A DNA stretch of 64,000 bases from Acinetobacter schindleri CIP 107287 (GCF_000368625.1 NZ_KB849574.1:1-64000), one strand, 5' to 3'; positions 8,422 through 19,451 are shown, counted from the first letter of the stretch. Notes: a model not told the origin generated them from the letters alone. Numbers and translations are program-made.

Positions 8422-11145
8422 TCAAACCCTTTTCTCCCCATCCGGCATTGGTGCAACATAAGCAATCAATAACATCACCCCTCCTGCCAGCAAGAAGGAT
8501 AATACTCGAGTTAAGGTCCCGATATGAGACAGATCAAACAGCACCAGTTTTAAGGTTACAATCACCAGAATACTACCACCCAGAATCCACATCGGTTTCA
8601 GGGCTTTCAATGCCGCAATCCACATCGTTGCAAAAGCCAATAGCACCCATAGAATGGTCAAGCTCAACTGGACTGTGGCATTACTCCACACTTCCAAACT
8701 GTTCAACGGTGTTCCTAAATACATATGTAAGGCACGCAATACAATATAGCTGAATAACCAAAGTAAACTCAGTACCATGAGTACTGCCATCATTCCTTTA
8801 TCTCGACCTGCCCTAATCTGCTGCAGCAACATCCAGATGAAGCTGACCAACATGGCGATACTCACCAGATCAAAAGGATTTAAAATAGGAAGCAAATAGA
8901 ACTTGAAGGCCTGCTGACTGAGCAGCTGTGAACACAACAACCAGGCTGCCATCAGAATCAAGCTACTGTTGCCTTGCCACAGCATTGGCCAAGCAGAGTC
9001 CGCAGATTGTTTATAAGACCAGAAACACAGACCTAATGGCAAAATCACCATACTGATATAGGGCATACTCGGAATCAGACATAGGCTTGCCAGAGTCAGA
9101 CTCACTAGAGCTCCCAAACTCACCCATTCTTTTGAAAGCAACAAGCCTGAGGCTGGTCGCAGCCATTGCCAGGCTAACAATAAGGTTGATAACCCAAAGA
9201 TAATCCGGGCAAATTGACTCTCCCAAATCAGTACACCATTTTCACTCTGATCAATTGCTAGAACCACACCAGCAAAAACCAATGGCGTTAAGCCACACCA
9301 TTTTGGCACCAGCCAGCTCCAGTCCTGATTTTTTCTGAAGATAATTTCATTAAGAACAGCAAAAATCAGTGCAACCGTAGCCAGACTATAAATATGGGCA
9401 TCTGGTGAACTGAACTCGTCTTCCAATAAGGCAAACAGCATCAGGCTGGCTGAGAAACTGAGTAAGCTCAAGAAGCCAGTACTCAGCCCATCTAGTTGCT
9501 GGATATAATGCTTTTTGAACTGGCTAATCAGGAGCACCGCCAGATAACAGCCACTCAGTATCCAGAAGATGTGTCGTGGTGTTGGATTCAGCTCAACAAG
9601 ATAATACAGACTGCTCAGCCCAGCCATGATCAGTAAGCCCATACTCAAATATTGCCCAACTTTGAGATTCTTTTCCAAAGCCCAGAAATAAATTAAGACG
9701 CCTTCTACTGCCCAACCCACTACGCTCCATTCACTTTCCAACAAAATTGGTGGAATCAGGGCAATAAAAATCAGCATCAGACTGAGATAGCTATTGGCAA
9801 TGATATTCAGGGTATGACTACGCCGCGATCCTAACCAGCAAACTGCGAATACTGCGGCATAAATCAGGCTCAGTCCTGCCTGCCATGTACGTTCATTAAA
9901 ATGAATCAGATACAGGAAAATATAGGCTATAATTGGCGCGGCAAAAATCAGGGCAATGTCCAGAATCGGCTTGAGCTGGAACCTGCTCAGGTCATCTTTA
10001 GCGAGTAACTGACTAAAACGAAATCCCAGCCAGATAAACACAGCACTATGTGCCAGAATCAAGCCAGTCATGCTATAGCGTTCAGAAGTGTAGCCATGAA
10101 TCAGCGCATAGATTCCCCCAAAAATCGCAGTGACCAAAAAGGCAATCTGATTCAGCGTCTTCCAGGGTTTTAAGCTGGTCAGCGTTGCTACTCCGATATT
10201 AATGACCAGATAATAAGCAATCAGCTCTACAGCTGTGGCATCCCGTACAGGCAAAGTAAATGGTGCAATATAGGCAATTAACAGCGCCATCACCGTCAAT
10301 TCAAAACTATTCTGCTTAAAACTGAGATATAGCGTCATGGCCATAATCAGCACAAATAGCACTGATGCCATCAACAGACCAGGAATGACCAGATTGTAAT
10401 AGGCAAAGAATAAGGTCAGAAACAGCGCACTTAATCCCAGACCCTCAAGTGCCAGCGCAAAACTGCGGTTTTTCTCGATCAACCAATAGCCCAGCCCAGC
10501 AACAGCCATACTTGCCAAAGCAATCAGGCCCAATTTCATTGCCAGACTGATTTGCCAATGCTCCGTTGCAAAACGTAGTAACAGGATAATTCCGACAACC
10601 AGAATCCCGATTGCAGCTTTAAGCACCGGATTGCCTTGAAAAATCCAGCGCTGGATCTGATCAATTAAATCCGGTGAAGCATGATCAACTTGAGCCGGCT
10701 GCTGAAAGGCTGGCAGTGGAACTGGCTGAGAATTTGAAGTGTCCTGACTTGGCACCGAGTGAATACGATGCTGCAACTGTTGCAATGACAGCTCTATTCG
10801 TTTCAACCATCGAAACAGGAAGAAAATCCAGGCCGTGACGCCCAGCCCCATCAACCATTTCAGGTCGATGACACCTCCCACAATGGCAATCAGGGAAGAA
10901 ATATATAATGGAACTTTAGAATAACCAGAAATAGACAACTGATGTTCAGCAGTGATCTCTTCAAGTGACTGCTGCACTGCATTGACATACTGCATTACAC
11001 TTATCAGAAAACCGAGCCCACATAAATAGCTGACAATCTCGTAATCCAGATACCAGGCACTCAAGCCTACAATCACCAGGCTGATCAGCCACATCATGCG
11101 TAATTCATTTTGCCCTGTTGTCATTCTTATATTTTCCAGTCCCAT
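8422..11145 (-). CDS. DUF2339 family large polytopic membrane protein
   Basis: A 907-residue inner-membrane protein made almost entirely of consecutive hydrophobic helices (more than 20). A short soluble linker at about residues 115-160 (VPSQDTSNSQPVPLPAFQQP) separates two N-terminal helices from the rest. Length and architecture fit the DUF2339 family, whose function is unknown. A GGAG four bases before the ATG at 11145 supports this start; a second ATG at 11124 is possible. The gene is monocistronic and convergent with the MscS gene. Confidence 0.8.
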   Translation of the reverse strand: MGLENIRMTTGQNELRMMWLISLVIVGLSAWYLDYEIVSYLCGLGFLISVMQYVNAVQQSLEEITAEHQLSISGYSKVPLYISSLIAIVGGVIDLKWLMGLGVTAWIFFLFRWLKRIELSLQQLQHRIHSVPSQDTSNSQPVPLPAFQQPAQVDHASPDLIDQIQRWIFQGNPVLKAAIGILVVGIILLLRFATEHWQISLAMKLGLIALASMAVAGLGYWLIEKNRSFALALEGLGLSALFLTLFFAYYNLVIPGLLMASVLFVLIMAMTLYLSFKQNSFELTVMALLIAYIAPFTLPVRDATAVELIAYYLVINIGVATLTSLKPWKTLNQIAFLVTAIFGGIYALIHGYTSERYSMTGLILAHSAVFIWLGFRFSQLLAKDDLSRFQLKPILDIALIFAAPIIAYIFLYLIHFNERTWQAGLSLIYAAVFAVCWLGSRRSHTLNIIANSYLSLMLIFIALIPPILLESEWSVVGWAVEGVLIYFWALEKNLKVGQYLSMGLLIMAGLSSLYYLVELNPTPRHIFWILSGCYLAVLLISQFKKHYIQQLDGLSTGFLSLLSFSASLMLFALLEDEFSSPDAHIYSLATVALIFAVLNEIIFRKNQDWSWLVPKWCGLTPLVFAGVVLAIDQSENGVLIWESQFARIIFGLSTLLLAWQWLRPASGLLLSKEWVSLGALVSLTLASLCLIPSMPYISMVILPLGLCFWSYKQSADSAWPMLWQGNSSLILMAAWLLCSQLLSQQAFKFYLLPILNPFDLVSIAMLVSFIWMLLQQIRAGRDKGMMAVLMVLSLLWLFSYIVLRALHMYLGTPLNSLEVWSNATVQLSLTILWVLLAFATMWIAALKALKPMWILGGSILVIVTLKLVLFDLSHIGTLTRVLSFLLAGGVMLLIAYVAPMPDGEKRV

Positions 11146-11285
11146 ACCACTCCATCATACAACATGCCGCTGCCGGTTATTTCATCTTCGGTCATTATTC
11201 GCTAAGCTGTTGCCACAGACTTGCTCAGCGGGCACGCTAAAAATCACGTACAATAACGCTATTATTTGAATAAGGAATTGAATAC

Positions 11286-14042
11286 ATGCCACCATTTGTC
11301 TTGGTCGATGGCTCTTACTTTTTATTTCGTGCCTTTCACGCACTGCCACCGTTAACCACGTCAACCGGTTTACACACCAATGCAATTCGTGGTGCAATTT
11401 CTGCCATTCAAAAACTGATGCGCCGTGTCCAGCCTACACATATGGCGGTGATTTTCGATACCCCTGAACCCACTTTTCGTCATGAACTGTCACCCATCTA
11501 TAAGGGTGACCGCCCAAGCATGCCGAGCGAGCTTGCCGAGCAAATTCCCTATCTGCACGCATTGATCAAAGCCTTAGGAATTCCACTACACGCCCTGCCA
11601 GGCGCAGAAGCCGATGATATTATCGGCACACTGGCAAAACGTGCTGAAGCCATGGGACATCAAGTACTGATCTCTACGGGTGATAAAGATATGGCTCAGC
11701 TGGTGACAGAAAAAGTAACCCTGGAAGACAGCTTTAAAGAAAAGCCACTTGATGTAAATGGTGTATTTGAAAAGTTTGGGGTCTGGCCAAATCAGATTAT
11801 CGATTACCTGACTCTCATGGGCGATGCCTCAGATGGCATTATGGGTGTACCTGGCGTCGGTGCCAAAACCGCAGCCAAATTACTGAATGAATATGGTTCA
11901 ATTGGCGGCATTCTGGAAAATGTTGACAAGATCAAAGGCAAAGTTGGACAAAATATCAAAGACAATGTTGAAGGCATTACGCTGGATCATCAGCTGGCCA
12001 GTATTGTGATCGATTTGGATTTGAGCTTTGGTTATGATGATTTAAAACTTGCTGAGCCAAATGTTGCCAAACTACGCGAACTCTATACCGAGCTTGAATT
12101 CCGTAACCAACTGCAATCTCTGGATCATCCAAACAATCCGAACAATAGCAATTACAAGCAAGTAGTTCAGTCGATTACAACCAAACCTGTAGCGCTAATA
12201 GAAGAAGATCATGCGTCATTGACCAGCAGCGATGATCAACTGGGACAGGCGACTTATCACACCGTGCTGAATCAGGCAGATTGGGATGCTTTATTTAATC
12301 GTTTAAATACTGCCAAACGTTTTGCTTTTGATACTGAAACCACCAGTCTGGATTATCGTATTGCTCAAATCGTGGGCTTCTCGGTGGCTTTTGATGCAGA
12401 GGATGCCTATTACGTACCGCTGGCACATGACTATGAGAATGCGCCTGAACAGTTAAATCGTGAAACCATCCTTGCGCAAATCAAACCCATTCTGGAAGAC
12501 GACAATATTCAGAAAATTGGCCATCACCTGAAATATGATGCACATGTCCTAGAAAATCATGGAATCCAGCTGGCAGGCTGGTACTTCGATACCATGCTGG
12601 CGTCTTATGTGCTGAACTCAGTGGCAACCCGTCACGGTATGGATGACGTAGCACGGCTTTATTTAAGCCACCTGACCACGACCTTTGAGCAGATTGCCGG
12701 TAAAGGTGCGAAACAGAAAACCTTTAACCAGATTGAGATCGAAACTGCAGCACACTATGCCGCAGAAGACGCCCATGTCACTTATCGTCTGTATGAAGTG
12801 CTGTATGAAAAACTGAAAGTGCATCCAGAGCTGCTCAACATTCTGCTAAATATTGAAATGCCGGTCGCACGTGTATTGACCAGCATGGAAGAAAATGGCA
12901 TTCAGCTAGATCTGGCTTTCCTGGATCAGTTGGGCTGTGACTTTGCTGAAACCATGAAAAATCTGGAACAGCAGATTGAAGAAATGGCGGGCGAATCCTT
13001 TAATGTCAGTTCACCGAAACAGGTTGGTGAAATCCTGTTTGATAAGCTGGGTCTAAAAGGTGGCAAGAAAACCACAACAGGTCAGTACAGCACCAGCGAA
13101 AGCATTCTGGAAAAGCTTGAGCATCCAATTGCCGAGTTGATCCTGAACTACCGTGGTCTGTCCAAGCTGAAAAGTACTTATACTGATGGGCTCTGTAAAC
13201 AGGCCAATAATGATACTCATCGTGTACATACCAGCTATCATCAGGCACTGACTGCAACCGGTCGTTTATCCTCAACCGACCCAAACCTGCAGAATATTCC
13301 AATTCGTGAAGAAATTGGCCGTCAGATCCGTAAAGCCTTTGTCGCGCCAGAGGGTCGTATATTACTTGCAGCCGATTATTCCCAAATTGAATTACGTCTG
13401 ATGGCACATTTGTCTCAGGATGATGCACTGGTGGATGCTTTTATTCACGGTCAGGACGTCCATCGTCGTACCGCGGCAGAAGTCCTCGGTATTGCCCTGG
13501 AAGATGTGACCAATGATCAACGTCGCCAAGCCAAAGCAGTAAACTTCGGTCTGCTTTATGGGATGTCCGAGTTTGGCTTGACTCGTCAGCTGGGTTTTAC
13601 CCGCCAGGAATCACAGGAATACATCAAGCAGTATTTCCACCGCTATCCGGGTATTTATGAATATATGCAGCGTACCCGTCAGGTTGCGCTGGAACAGGGC
13701 TTCGTGGAAACCATTCTTGGCCGCCGTTTGTATACCCCAGATATTGATGCTCGCAATATGATGATACGTAAAGCTGCTGAACGTGCTGCAATCAATGCCC
13801 CACTGCAAGGTTCAGCTGCCGATATCATCAAGATGGCGATGATAGAAGTCGACAAGATGTTGCCAAAAGACCAGGCCAAAATGCTGCTGCAAGTCCACGA
13901 TGAATTGGTATTTGAAGTTGATGAAGCGATTGCTGACGAACTGGCATCTAAGCTGGCTGAAGTAATGCAGTCTGTAGTGCAGATCTCTGTACCTTTACTG
14001 GTAGAAGTAGGCAAAGGCAAGAATTGGGATGAGGCGCACTAA
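11286..14042 (+). CDS. polA: DNA polymerase I
   Basis: A 918-residue full-length Pol I for repair synthesis and Okazaki-fragment processing. Residues 1-~290 are the 5'-nuclease domain (LVDGSYFLFRAFHA, GAEADDIIGTLA, STGDKDMAQL). Residues ~330-520 are the 3'-5' exonuclease with FAFDTETTSLD (DxE retained, so proofreading is likely). The C-terminal polymerase has motif A AADYSQIELRLMAHLS, motif B RRQAKAVNFGLLYGMSEFGL and motif C LLQVHDELVFEV. The start at 11286 follows AAGGAATTGAATAC. It is divergent from the DUF2339 gene and monocistronic. Confidence 0.97.
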   Translation: MPPFVLVDGSYFLFRAFHALPPLTTSTGLHTNAIRGAISAIQKLMRRVQPTHMAVIFDTPEPTFRHELSPIYKGDRPSMPSELAEQIPYLHALIKALGIPLHALPGAEADDIIGTLAKRAEAMGHQVLISTGDKDMAQLVTEKVTLEDSFKEKPLDVNGVFEKFGVWPNQIIDYLTLMGDASDGIMGVPGVGAKTAAKLLNEYGSIGGILENVDKIKGKVGQNIKDNVEGITLDHQLASIVIDLDLSFGYDDLKLAEPNVAKLRELYTELEFRNQLQSLDHPNNPNNSNYKQVVQSITTKPVALIEEDHASLTSSDDQLGQATYHTVLNQADWDALFNRLNTAKRFAFDTETTSLDYRIAQIVGFSVAFDAEDAYYVPLAHDYENAPEQLNRETILAQIKPILEDDNIQKIGHHLKYDAHVLENHGIQLAGWYFDTMLASYVLNSVATRHGMDDVARLYLSHLTTTFEQIAGKGAKQKTFNQIEIETAAHYAAEDAHVTYRLYEVLYEKLKVHPELLNILLNIEMPVARVLTSMEENGIQLDLAFLDQLGCDFAETMKNLEQQIEEMAGESFNVSSPKQVGEILFDKLGLKGGKKTTTGQYSTSESILEKLEHPIAELILNYRGLSKLKSTYTDGLCKQANNDTHRVHTSYHQALTATGRLSSTDPNLQNIPIREEIGRQIRKAFVAPEGRILLAADYSQIELRLMAHLSQDDALVDAFIHGQDVHRRTAAEVLGIALEDVTNDQRRQAKAVNFGLLYGMSEFGLTRQLGFTRQESQEYIKQYFHRYPGIYEYMQRTRQVALEQGFVETILGRRLYTPDIDARNMMIRKAAERAAINAPLQGSAADIIKMAMIEVDKMLPKDQAKMLLQVHDELVFEVDEAIADELASKLAEVMQSVVQISVPLLVEVGKGKNWDEAH

Positions 14043-14287
14043 CGTGCTTTGAACCCCTCTTTCAGAGGAGTTTCAGGAGATTTATATTAGCCCTCCCCCC
14101 AGCCCTCTCCCCAAGGGAGAGGGAATTACACCTAATTTTAATTACTATGAATAATCTTATTAATTCCTTCTTCTTTTTTTAAGATAAAGAATACTATTAC
14201 TTCTCAGAGATGAATTTGTAGGAAGTTGCTTCTCCTCTCAGGAGAGAGTATGGAAAGGTAAAACCTCTTTTGAAATTCATAACAAAT
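14043..14287. repeat. Intergenic cluster of CT-rich hairpin repeats after polA (copies B and C)
   Basis: Three hairpins are visible. CCCCTCTTTCAGAGGAG (14055-14071) directly follows polA and may terminate it. A larger unit at 14088-14128 has CCCTCTCCCC-AAGGGAGAGGG. Another at 14222-14250 has CTTCTCCTCTCAGGAGAGAG. They resemble copies A (8294) and D (25137) in composition and position between genes. No gene is seen here. Confidence 0.55.
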
Positions 14288-14316
14288 AAAAAAAGGACGC
14301 TTAGGCGTCCTTTTTT
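14288..14316. terminator. Bidirectional rho-independent terminator
   Basis: AAAAAAAGGACGC-TTAG-GCGTCCTTTTTT: a GC-rich stem with a tight tetraloop and A/T runs on both sides. It lies 14 bases after the yggT stop (minus strand) and also closes the polA side. Confidence 0.85.
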
Positions 14317-14329
14317 ATATTCTTAAATC

Positions 14330-14899
14330 TTAGAAACCAGTCAACAACACCATGGCCACTTCACGCATGATCAGATCAACCACCATCAGTGCCAGAATCG
14401 CCAGAATTGGAGACAGGTCGATCATCCCGATATTCGGCATGATACGACGGAATGGTGCCAATAATGGCTCTGCCAGTTCCTGAACCACTTCAATATAAGG
14501 TGAACGGGATTGAGTAAACATCACCACCCAACTCAAGATAATGGTCGCGAAAATCAGATAACGACAGAAACGGATCAGGTCCTGAATCATGGTCACAAAA
14601 GTCAGTATTAACAGATGAATTGGACCATTTGGCATACCACCAGAAAGATACATCATGCCAAAAATTTTCAGCAAATACAGCACCACCAATAATGCCAGCG
14701 CGGCAGTATTTACCCGACCCTTCGCCAGAGTTGGCAGAATACGACTAAACACATCTACAATCTTGGTGGCCTTTACAGTTGAAAGTACCACCGGATTGTA
14801 AGGACTCACCGAAGCCAACTGCATTAAAAAGCGGAAGAATACGAGCAAAATTGCGACGTTAATGATAATGCCAAAAATTAGCGCAGAATTTGCACCCAT
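14330..14899 (-). CDS. YggT family inner-membrane protein
   Basis: A 189-residue membrane protein with two YggT domains, each containing paired hydrophobic helices. The conserved motif LILSWVVMFTQSRSPY and the following LAEPLLAPFRRIMPNIGMIDLSPILAI are typical. Members have been linked to osmotic adaptation and, by gene order, to the proC/division neighbourhood; the biochemical role is unknown. It lies downstream of proC in the same orientation with a 33-base gap, a common bacterial arrangement. Confidence 0.88.
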   Translation of the reverse strand: MGANSALIFGIIINVAILLVFFRFLMQLASVSPYNPVVLSTVKATKIVDVFSRILPTLAKGRVNTAALALLVVLYLLKIFGMMYLSGGMPNGPIHLLILTFVTMIQDLIRFCRYLIFATIILSWVVMFTQSRSPYIEVVQELAEPLLAPFRRIMPNIGMIDLSPILAILALMVVDLIMREVAMVLLTGF

Positions 14900-14932
14900 A
14901 CCTGAAGGTTCCTAAATATTAAATTTGAAAAT

Positions 14933-15763
14933 TTACTTACTGCTGTCGCTAAGCTCTTGAGCGAGCTCCTGACTACGTTTTGCAGCAGCAGCCAGAGCTG
15001 CCTGAATGTTTTGAGAAATCTGGGCCTGATCAAAGACTTCTAGTGCAGCCTGAGTCGTGCCATTCGGTGAAGTCACATTTTTACGTAATTCAGCTGGTGT
15101 ATTTGCACTGGTAATTGCCATTTGCGCTGCACCTAATGCAGTTTGCAAGGTCAATGCAGTTGCAACTTTCTCATCTAGCCCCAGGTTCACACCTGCACGG
15201 ATCATGCTTTCCATCATATAGAAGAAATAAGCCGGACCTGAGCCAGAAACCGCCGTTACAGCATCAATTTGCGCTTCAGAGTTTACCCAAATTGTCAGGC
15301 CAGTTGAAGCTAAAACCTGACTCGCCAGCTCACGGTCTGCTGTACTCATGTCTGCATTGGCGAATAAACCATGCGCGCCAGTCTGTACTAATGCTGGTGT
15401 ATTTGGCATCACACGAACAATACGATCGGTACCAAGTAAGCTAGACAAAGTCGCAATTTCAGCACCTGCTACAATGGAAATAACCAATTTACCGTCCAAC
15501 AAACCTTGCAGCGGTTTAAGCACATCCGCTAGCACCTGTGGCTTCACCGCAAATACCACAATATCGGCATGTTTGATTGCAGCAATATTATCATCAGTAA
15601 CATTCACTTCTTTTTCAGCAAGCAGTAGACGCACTTTTTCGACTGGATCAGAAACTGTAATACGGGTTGCCGGCAAACCACGTGCAATCAAGCCACCAAT
15701 TAAGGCTTGAGCCATGTTACCACCACCAATGAAACTGATATTACAATTTAAAGCTGCACTCAT
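14933..15763 (-). CDS. proC: Pyrroline-5-carboxylate reductase
   Basis: Catalyses the last step of proline synthesis, NAD(P)H-dependent reduction of pyrroline-5-carboxylate. The 276-residue protein has the N-terminal Rossmann motif IGGGNMAQALIGGL, the VFAVKPQ strand, RVMPNTPALV, and the C-terminal helical dimer domain with AVSGSGPAYFFYMMESM and a TSPNGTTQAAL turn. A longer frame reaches 15817, but the ATG at 15763 gives the family N-terminus and sits two bases after the tilS stop. It is therefore likely coupled to tilS translation. Confidence 0.95.
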   Translation of the reverse strand: MSAALNCNISFIGGGNMAQALIGGLIARGLPATRITVSDPVEKVRLLLAEKEVNVTDDNIAAIKHADIVVFAVKPQVLADVLKPLQGLLDGKLVISIVAGAEIATLSSLLGTDRIVRVMPNTPALVQTGAHGLFANADMSTADRELASQVLASTGLTIWVNSEAQIDAVTAVSGSGPAYFFYMMESMIRAGVNLGLDEKVATALTLQTALGAAQMAITSANTPAELRKNVTSPNGTTQAALEVFDQAQISQNIQAALAAAAKRSQELAQELSDSSK

Positions 15764-15765
15764 TT

Positions 15766-17139
15766 TTAATGCTCGTCTTTGTGTTCTGAAATTGAAGAGA
15801 CTGAAATTGGCTGCCACCCCTCCACCTCACAATAGGCAGATTCAGCCAACCAAAATCCTTTGGGCGTAAACACGCCTAGCATAACATCATCTATGCTTAA
15901 TATTTGAATTGTATGCCGCATCCATGGAAATATTTGCGCATCCTGAATGGCTTTTTTCAGTGGCCAAGAACCGACACGTCCACATAAATGAATCTTTTCG
16001 CCACCTTGGCGCTGTGTCAGTTTCAAGTGCTGATTCAATAAATCCAATGATAAACCGATTGCCGCAGACTGAATCTGAAACTGTCCTGAAGGCAAATCAA
16101 TACGATCCTGAAGTCTGAAAATCATCTGCTGTTCGCCAGAAAATGGCTGTTGACCTGCCAGATAAATTTCTTTACTGAGCTTATAGACCAGCTGCTGATA
16201 ACGCACATAATAAAAACCTTGCCAATGCAAAGCCGCCTGGGCATCTGCACGTACATGAATGACTTCACGTTGCAAGCGCTGTACCATATCCAGTGTAGGC
16301 CGATACTGTCCTCCCCCTTTCATCCAGTTAGATAGCAGCTGGCGCTGGCGTGCTAAAGACAGTTCAGAAAATTTAGATAAGTCTAAAATATTATCTTGGA
16401 TACAAACGTCTGTATCTTGTCGCAACACATCCTGCAAGATTTCCTGAGCATCCTGCATCAGATCCGTGGTTCGGGCTAAAGCTGCCTGCATTTTTGGGAA
16501 GCGCTCACTTAATAGCGGCCACAAAATCTGACGTGCCCAGGCACGATCATAATCATTATTCTGATTGCTCGGATCTTCAATATTCTGAATATTCAGGTCA
16601 GCGGCCCATTGGCAAATCTGCTCACGAGAAATATCCAAAAGTGGACGCCAGATGGTTAAATCTTCTCGTATATCTACCCGCTTCATGGCAGACAGACCAT
16701 CGACTCCGGCCCCAGATAGTAAACGCAGCATCAGTGTTTCTGCCTGGTCCTGCTGATGATGCGCAAGAACTAGAATTTCATTGGGCTGTAGATGCTTCAG
16801 ATAGGCCTGATAACGTGCTTCCCGGGCCTGATTTTCCAGATTACCTTGTGCCACAATAACTGGCTGGACAATACAGGGGATACTCAGCTTTTGGCATTCA
16901 TGCTGAACAAATCTGCCCCATTCAGCGCTACCACTTTGCAGCTGATGATCGACATAAATCGCACGGATTTTTTCCGGGCACAAAAAAAACATCAGATGCA
17001 GTAACAGCATGGAATCCACGCCGCCACTGCATCCGATGAGAAATTTTGTTTCTGCAGGAAAGTCCTGCAGCTGTTTTAAGAAACCAGACCTAAATTGTCG
17101 CTGCCAAACTTCATTAAACGCTGGTAACGTGCTTCGCAT
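15766..17139 (-). CDS. tilS: tRNA(Ile)-lysidine synthetase
   Basis: TilS modifies C34 of the CAU-anticodon tRNA-Ile to lysidine, switching it to read AUA. The 457-residue product has the ATP-pyrophosphatase P-loop [14 protein letters not shown] (about 34-47), [22 protein letters not shown], and a C-terminal substrate-binding domain. The first 64 bases overlap the 3' end of accA in another frame. The proposed ATG at 17139 gives a conserved-looking N-terminus, but a shorter start cannot be excluded. It is in operon with accA (upstream) and proC (downstream). Confidence 0.92.
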   Translation of the reverse strand: MRSTLPAFNEVWQRQFRSGFLKQLQDFPAETKFLIGCSGGVDSMLLLHLMFFLCPEKIRAIYVDHQLQSGSAEWGRFVQHECQKLSIPCIVQPVIVAQGNLENQAREARYQAYLKHLQPNEILVLAHHQQDQAETLMLRLLSGAGVDGLSAMKRVDIREDLTIWRPLLDISREQICQWAADLNIQNIEDPSNQNNDYDRAWARQILWPLLSERFPKMQAALARTTDLMQDAQEILQDVLRQDTDVCIQDNILDLSKFSELSLARQRQLLSNWMKGGGQYRPTLDMVQRLQREVIHVRADAQAALHWQGFYYVRYQQLVYKLSKEIYLAGQQPFSGEQQMIFRLQDRIDLPSGQFQIQSAAIGLSLDLLNQHLKLTQRQGGEKIHLCGRVGSWPLKKAIQDAQIFPWMRHTIQILSIDDVMLGVFTPKGFWLAESAYCEVEGWQPISVSSISEHKDEH

Positions 17140-17900
17140 CGTGCCTCGGCTTCCATCGGTTGCAGTTCATTCAGCGCTTCTTTCAGTACTGCTTTCAGGT
17201 CTTGCATTACCTGATCAGGATTTAAATGAGCGCCTTCACCTTCATCTACTACATATTCCACAATACCCATATGCTGCAATTTTTCCGCAGTCAGTGCCAG
17301 TGCTTCACTGGCTTGTTCAGCTTTGTCCGCAGTTTTCCACAGGATCGAGGCACAGCCTTCTGGTGAAATCACAGAATAGATACTATGAGATAGCATCACC
17401 ACACGGTCTGCCACCCCAATCCCCAGTGCACCACCAGAACCACCTTCACCCAGTACAGTCGCAATCACAGGTACTTTCAGGTTAGACAACTGTGCCAGAC
17501 TTGTAGCAATCGCTTCAGCCTGACCACGCTCTTCTGCGCCTACGCCTGGATAAGCGCCCATCGTGTCAATAAAGGTAAATACAGGCAGATTAAAACGCTC
17601 TGCCATATCGAGCAGGCGTTGTGCCTTACGGTAACCTTCAGGATTCGCCATCCCGAAGTTATGCTGTAATTTTTCACGGGTACTACGGCCACGGTGCTGG
17701 CCAACAATCATCACAGGCTGACCGTCAAAACGCGCCAGACCACCAATCATTGCACCATCATCACCATAGAGACGGTCACCATGTAAAGCATCAAATTCAG
17801 TGAATATTTCACCCACGTAGTCCAGGAATTGTGGACGTTCAGGATGACGTGCAATTTGCACGGTCTTCCATGCTTTTGATGGAGTCGCTTTATTTTTCAT
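17076..17900 (-). CDS. accA: Acetyl-CoA carboxylase carboxyltransferase subunit alpha
   Basis: With AccD it forms the carboxyltransferase that moves carboxybiotin's CO2 to acetyl-CoA in fatty-acid synthesis. At 274 residues it is somewhat shorter than E. coli AccA (319), starting at the core [13 protein letters not shown]. Motifs include [36 protein letters not shown] and [19 protein letters not shown]. An N-terminal helical extension seen in other species seems reduced or absent. The 3' end overlaps the tilS start by 64 bases. Confidence 0.94.
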   Translation of the reverse strand: MKNKATPSKAWKTVQIARHPERPQFLDYVGEIFTEFDALHGDRLYGDDGAMIGGLARFDGQPVMIVGQHRGRSTREKLQHNFGMANPEGYRKAQRLLDMAERFNLPVFTFIDTMGAYPGVGAEERGQAEAIATSLAQLSNLKVPVIATVLGEGGSGGALGIGVADRVVMLSHSIYSVISPEGCASILWKTADKAEQASEALALTAEKLQHMGIVEYVVDEGEGAHLNPDQVMQDLKAVLKEALNELQPMEAEARCEARYQRLMKFGSDNLGLVS

Positions 17901-17930
17901 AGGTTAACCGTTTTCATCCCTATAAAGGTG

Positions 17931-19451
17931 TTAATCAACAAATTGTTCAGACTGAATTGCGAGATCAATTTCCCAATTCCTAAACTGCACCTGTTCATCA
18001 TGCAGTTCAGCCACCAGTAAAGGCCATTGTCGGGCATCACCGGCTAAGCTGAGTTGCCATTGTTGCGCATTCTTCACCTTCAGTTCAATGGCAGGAAGCA
18101 TCTCATCGCTACGACTGTGATTGACCAAAACCGCCAGACGAAGCAGTAAACACAGGTACAAAAGTCGAGAACCACCGACTTTGTTGACATCTATCCTGGC
18201 ATCAGCGCGCAATTTACGGCGATGATGTGCGACCAAATGTGACAGATGATTCTGGTCAACTTGCGAGAAACCGGCAATGTCCGAGTGCTGTAACAAATAA
18301 GCCCCATGACGATGATAACCACTATGACTGATCGCCAGACCAATTTCATGCAGATAAGCTGCACGACGTAACAGATCACTGTCTTCGCTATTTAAAGCTA
18401 AAGGTTGTTTCACATCATCAAACAGTTTTTGCGCGGTTTTTACCACACGTTCTGCCTGTTTGGTATCGGCATTATAACGCCCCATCAAGGCATGCACAGA
18501 ACGGTCACGGATATCCTCGTGCTGGAAACGCCCGAGTAGGTCATACATCACGCCTTCACGTAATGCCCCGTCAGAATAGGTCAGGTAATCAATATTCAGA
18601 ACATCAAAGACGGCATACAGAATGGCAATTCCTGCTGGCAACACCGCACGGCGGTCTTCTTTAAGGCCTTCAAACTCCATGTCCGTGACATGTTTATATT
18701 TGAGCAATTTATCTTTGATTTTTTCCAGGCCTTCACGCGTCAACTCCTCGCGCTCGTTACTCCAGCCCATATTGACACAGATCTGGCGGCAGGCTTTGAT
18801 GGTGCCACTCGAACCGACCACAGCATCCCAGCCTGCTGCTTTATAGGTATTGGCAATACCGGAAATTTCTTTACGTGCCGCCGTAACGGCTTTATCAAAG
18901 GCCTTTTGATTAATATCGCCATCTTCAAAATAAGCTTTGGTAAAGGCAACACAACCCATCTGCACGGATTCGGTATGAATCGGTTCAAATTCCTCACCAA
19001 TAATCAGTTCAGTTGAACCGCCACCAATATCTACTACCAGACGACGGCCACTATTGGCCATGGTATGTGATACACCTAAATAGATCAGACGGGCTTCTTC
19101 TCGACCTGCAATAATTTCGATGGGTTTCGGTAAAATTTCTGCTGCCTTTTGAATAAATTCATGGCCATTTTTTGCCTGACGCAAGGCATTAGTCGCCACG
19201 ATACGTAAACGATTTGGCTGAACCGAACCCAAACGCCCCACAAAGCGTGCCAGACAGGCTAGACCACGTTGCTGCGCAGCTTCAGTCAAATTCTTATTTT
19301 CGTCCAGGCCTGCTGCAAGCTGAACTTTTTCTGACATTGATGCCACTTTTTTGACTTCGCCGTGGTCCACTCGAGCAATGGCCAAATGAAAGCTGTTTGA
19401 TCCCATATCGATGGCGGCAAGTAATTCTTCATCAATCAAAAAGTCAGACAT
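17931..19451 (-). CDS. ppx: Exopolyphosphatase (Ppx/GppA family)
   Basis: A processive polyphosphate (or pppGpp) hydrolase. The 506-residue protein has the ASKHA phosphate-binding motif LAAIDMGSNSFHLAI at the N-terminus, VDIGGGSTELIIGE, SSGTIKACRQ and a C-terminal HD-like domain (RRAAYLHEIGLAISHSGYHRHG). This full-length Ppx architecture was preferred over the shorter Ppx1 type. It is divergent from trxA, with which it shares a 264-base regulatory gap. Ppx and GppA are hard to tell apart by eye. Confidence 0.9.
   Translation of the reverse strand: MSDFLIDEELLAAIDMGSNSFHLAIARVDHGEVKKVASMSEKVQLAAGLDENKNLTEAAQQRGLACLARFVGRLGSVQPNRLRIVATNALRQAKNGHEFIQKAAEILPKPIEIIAGREEARLIYLGVSHTMANSGRRLVVDIGGGSTELIIGEEFEPIHTESVQMGCVAFTKAYFEDGDINQKAFDKAVTAARKEISGIANTYKAAGWDAVVGSSGTIKACRQICVNMGWSNEREELTREGLEKIKDKLLKYKHVTDMEFEGLKEDRRAVLPAGIAILYAVFDVLNIDYLTYSDGALREGVMYDLLGRFQHEDIRDRSVHALMGRYNADTKQAERVVKTAQKLFDDVKQPLALNSEDSDLLRRAAYLHEIGLAISHSGYHRHGAYLLQHSDIAGFSQVDQNHLSHLVAHHRRKLRADARIDVNKVGGSRLLYLCLLLRLAVLVNHSRSDEMLPAIELKVKNAQQWQLSLAGDARQWPLLVAELHDEQVQFRNWEIDLAIQSEQFVD

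Noticed and set aside
13006..13428. A 140-codon open frame antisense to polA
   Set aside because: It lies wholly within the polymerase domain coding region of polA on the other strand, has no family features or ribosome-binding site, and its codon pattern is the shadow of polA.
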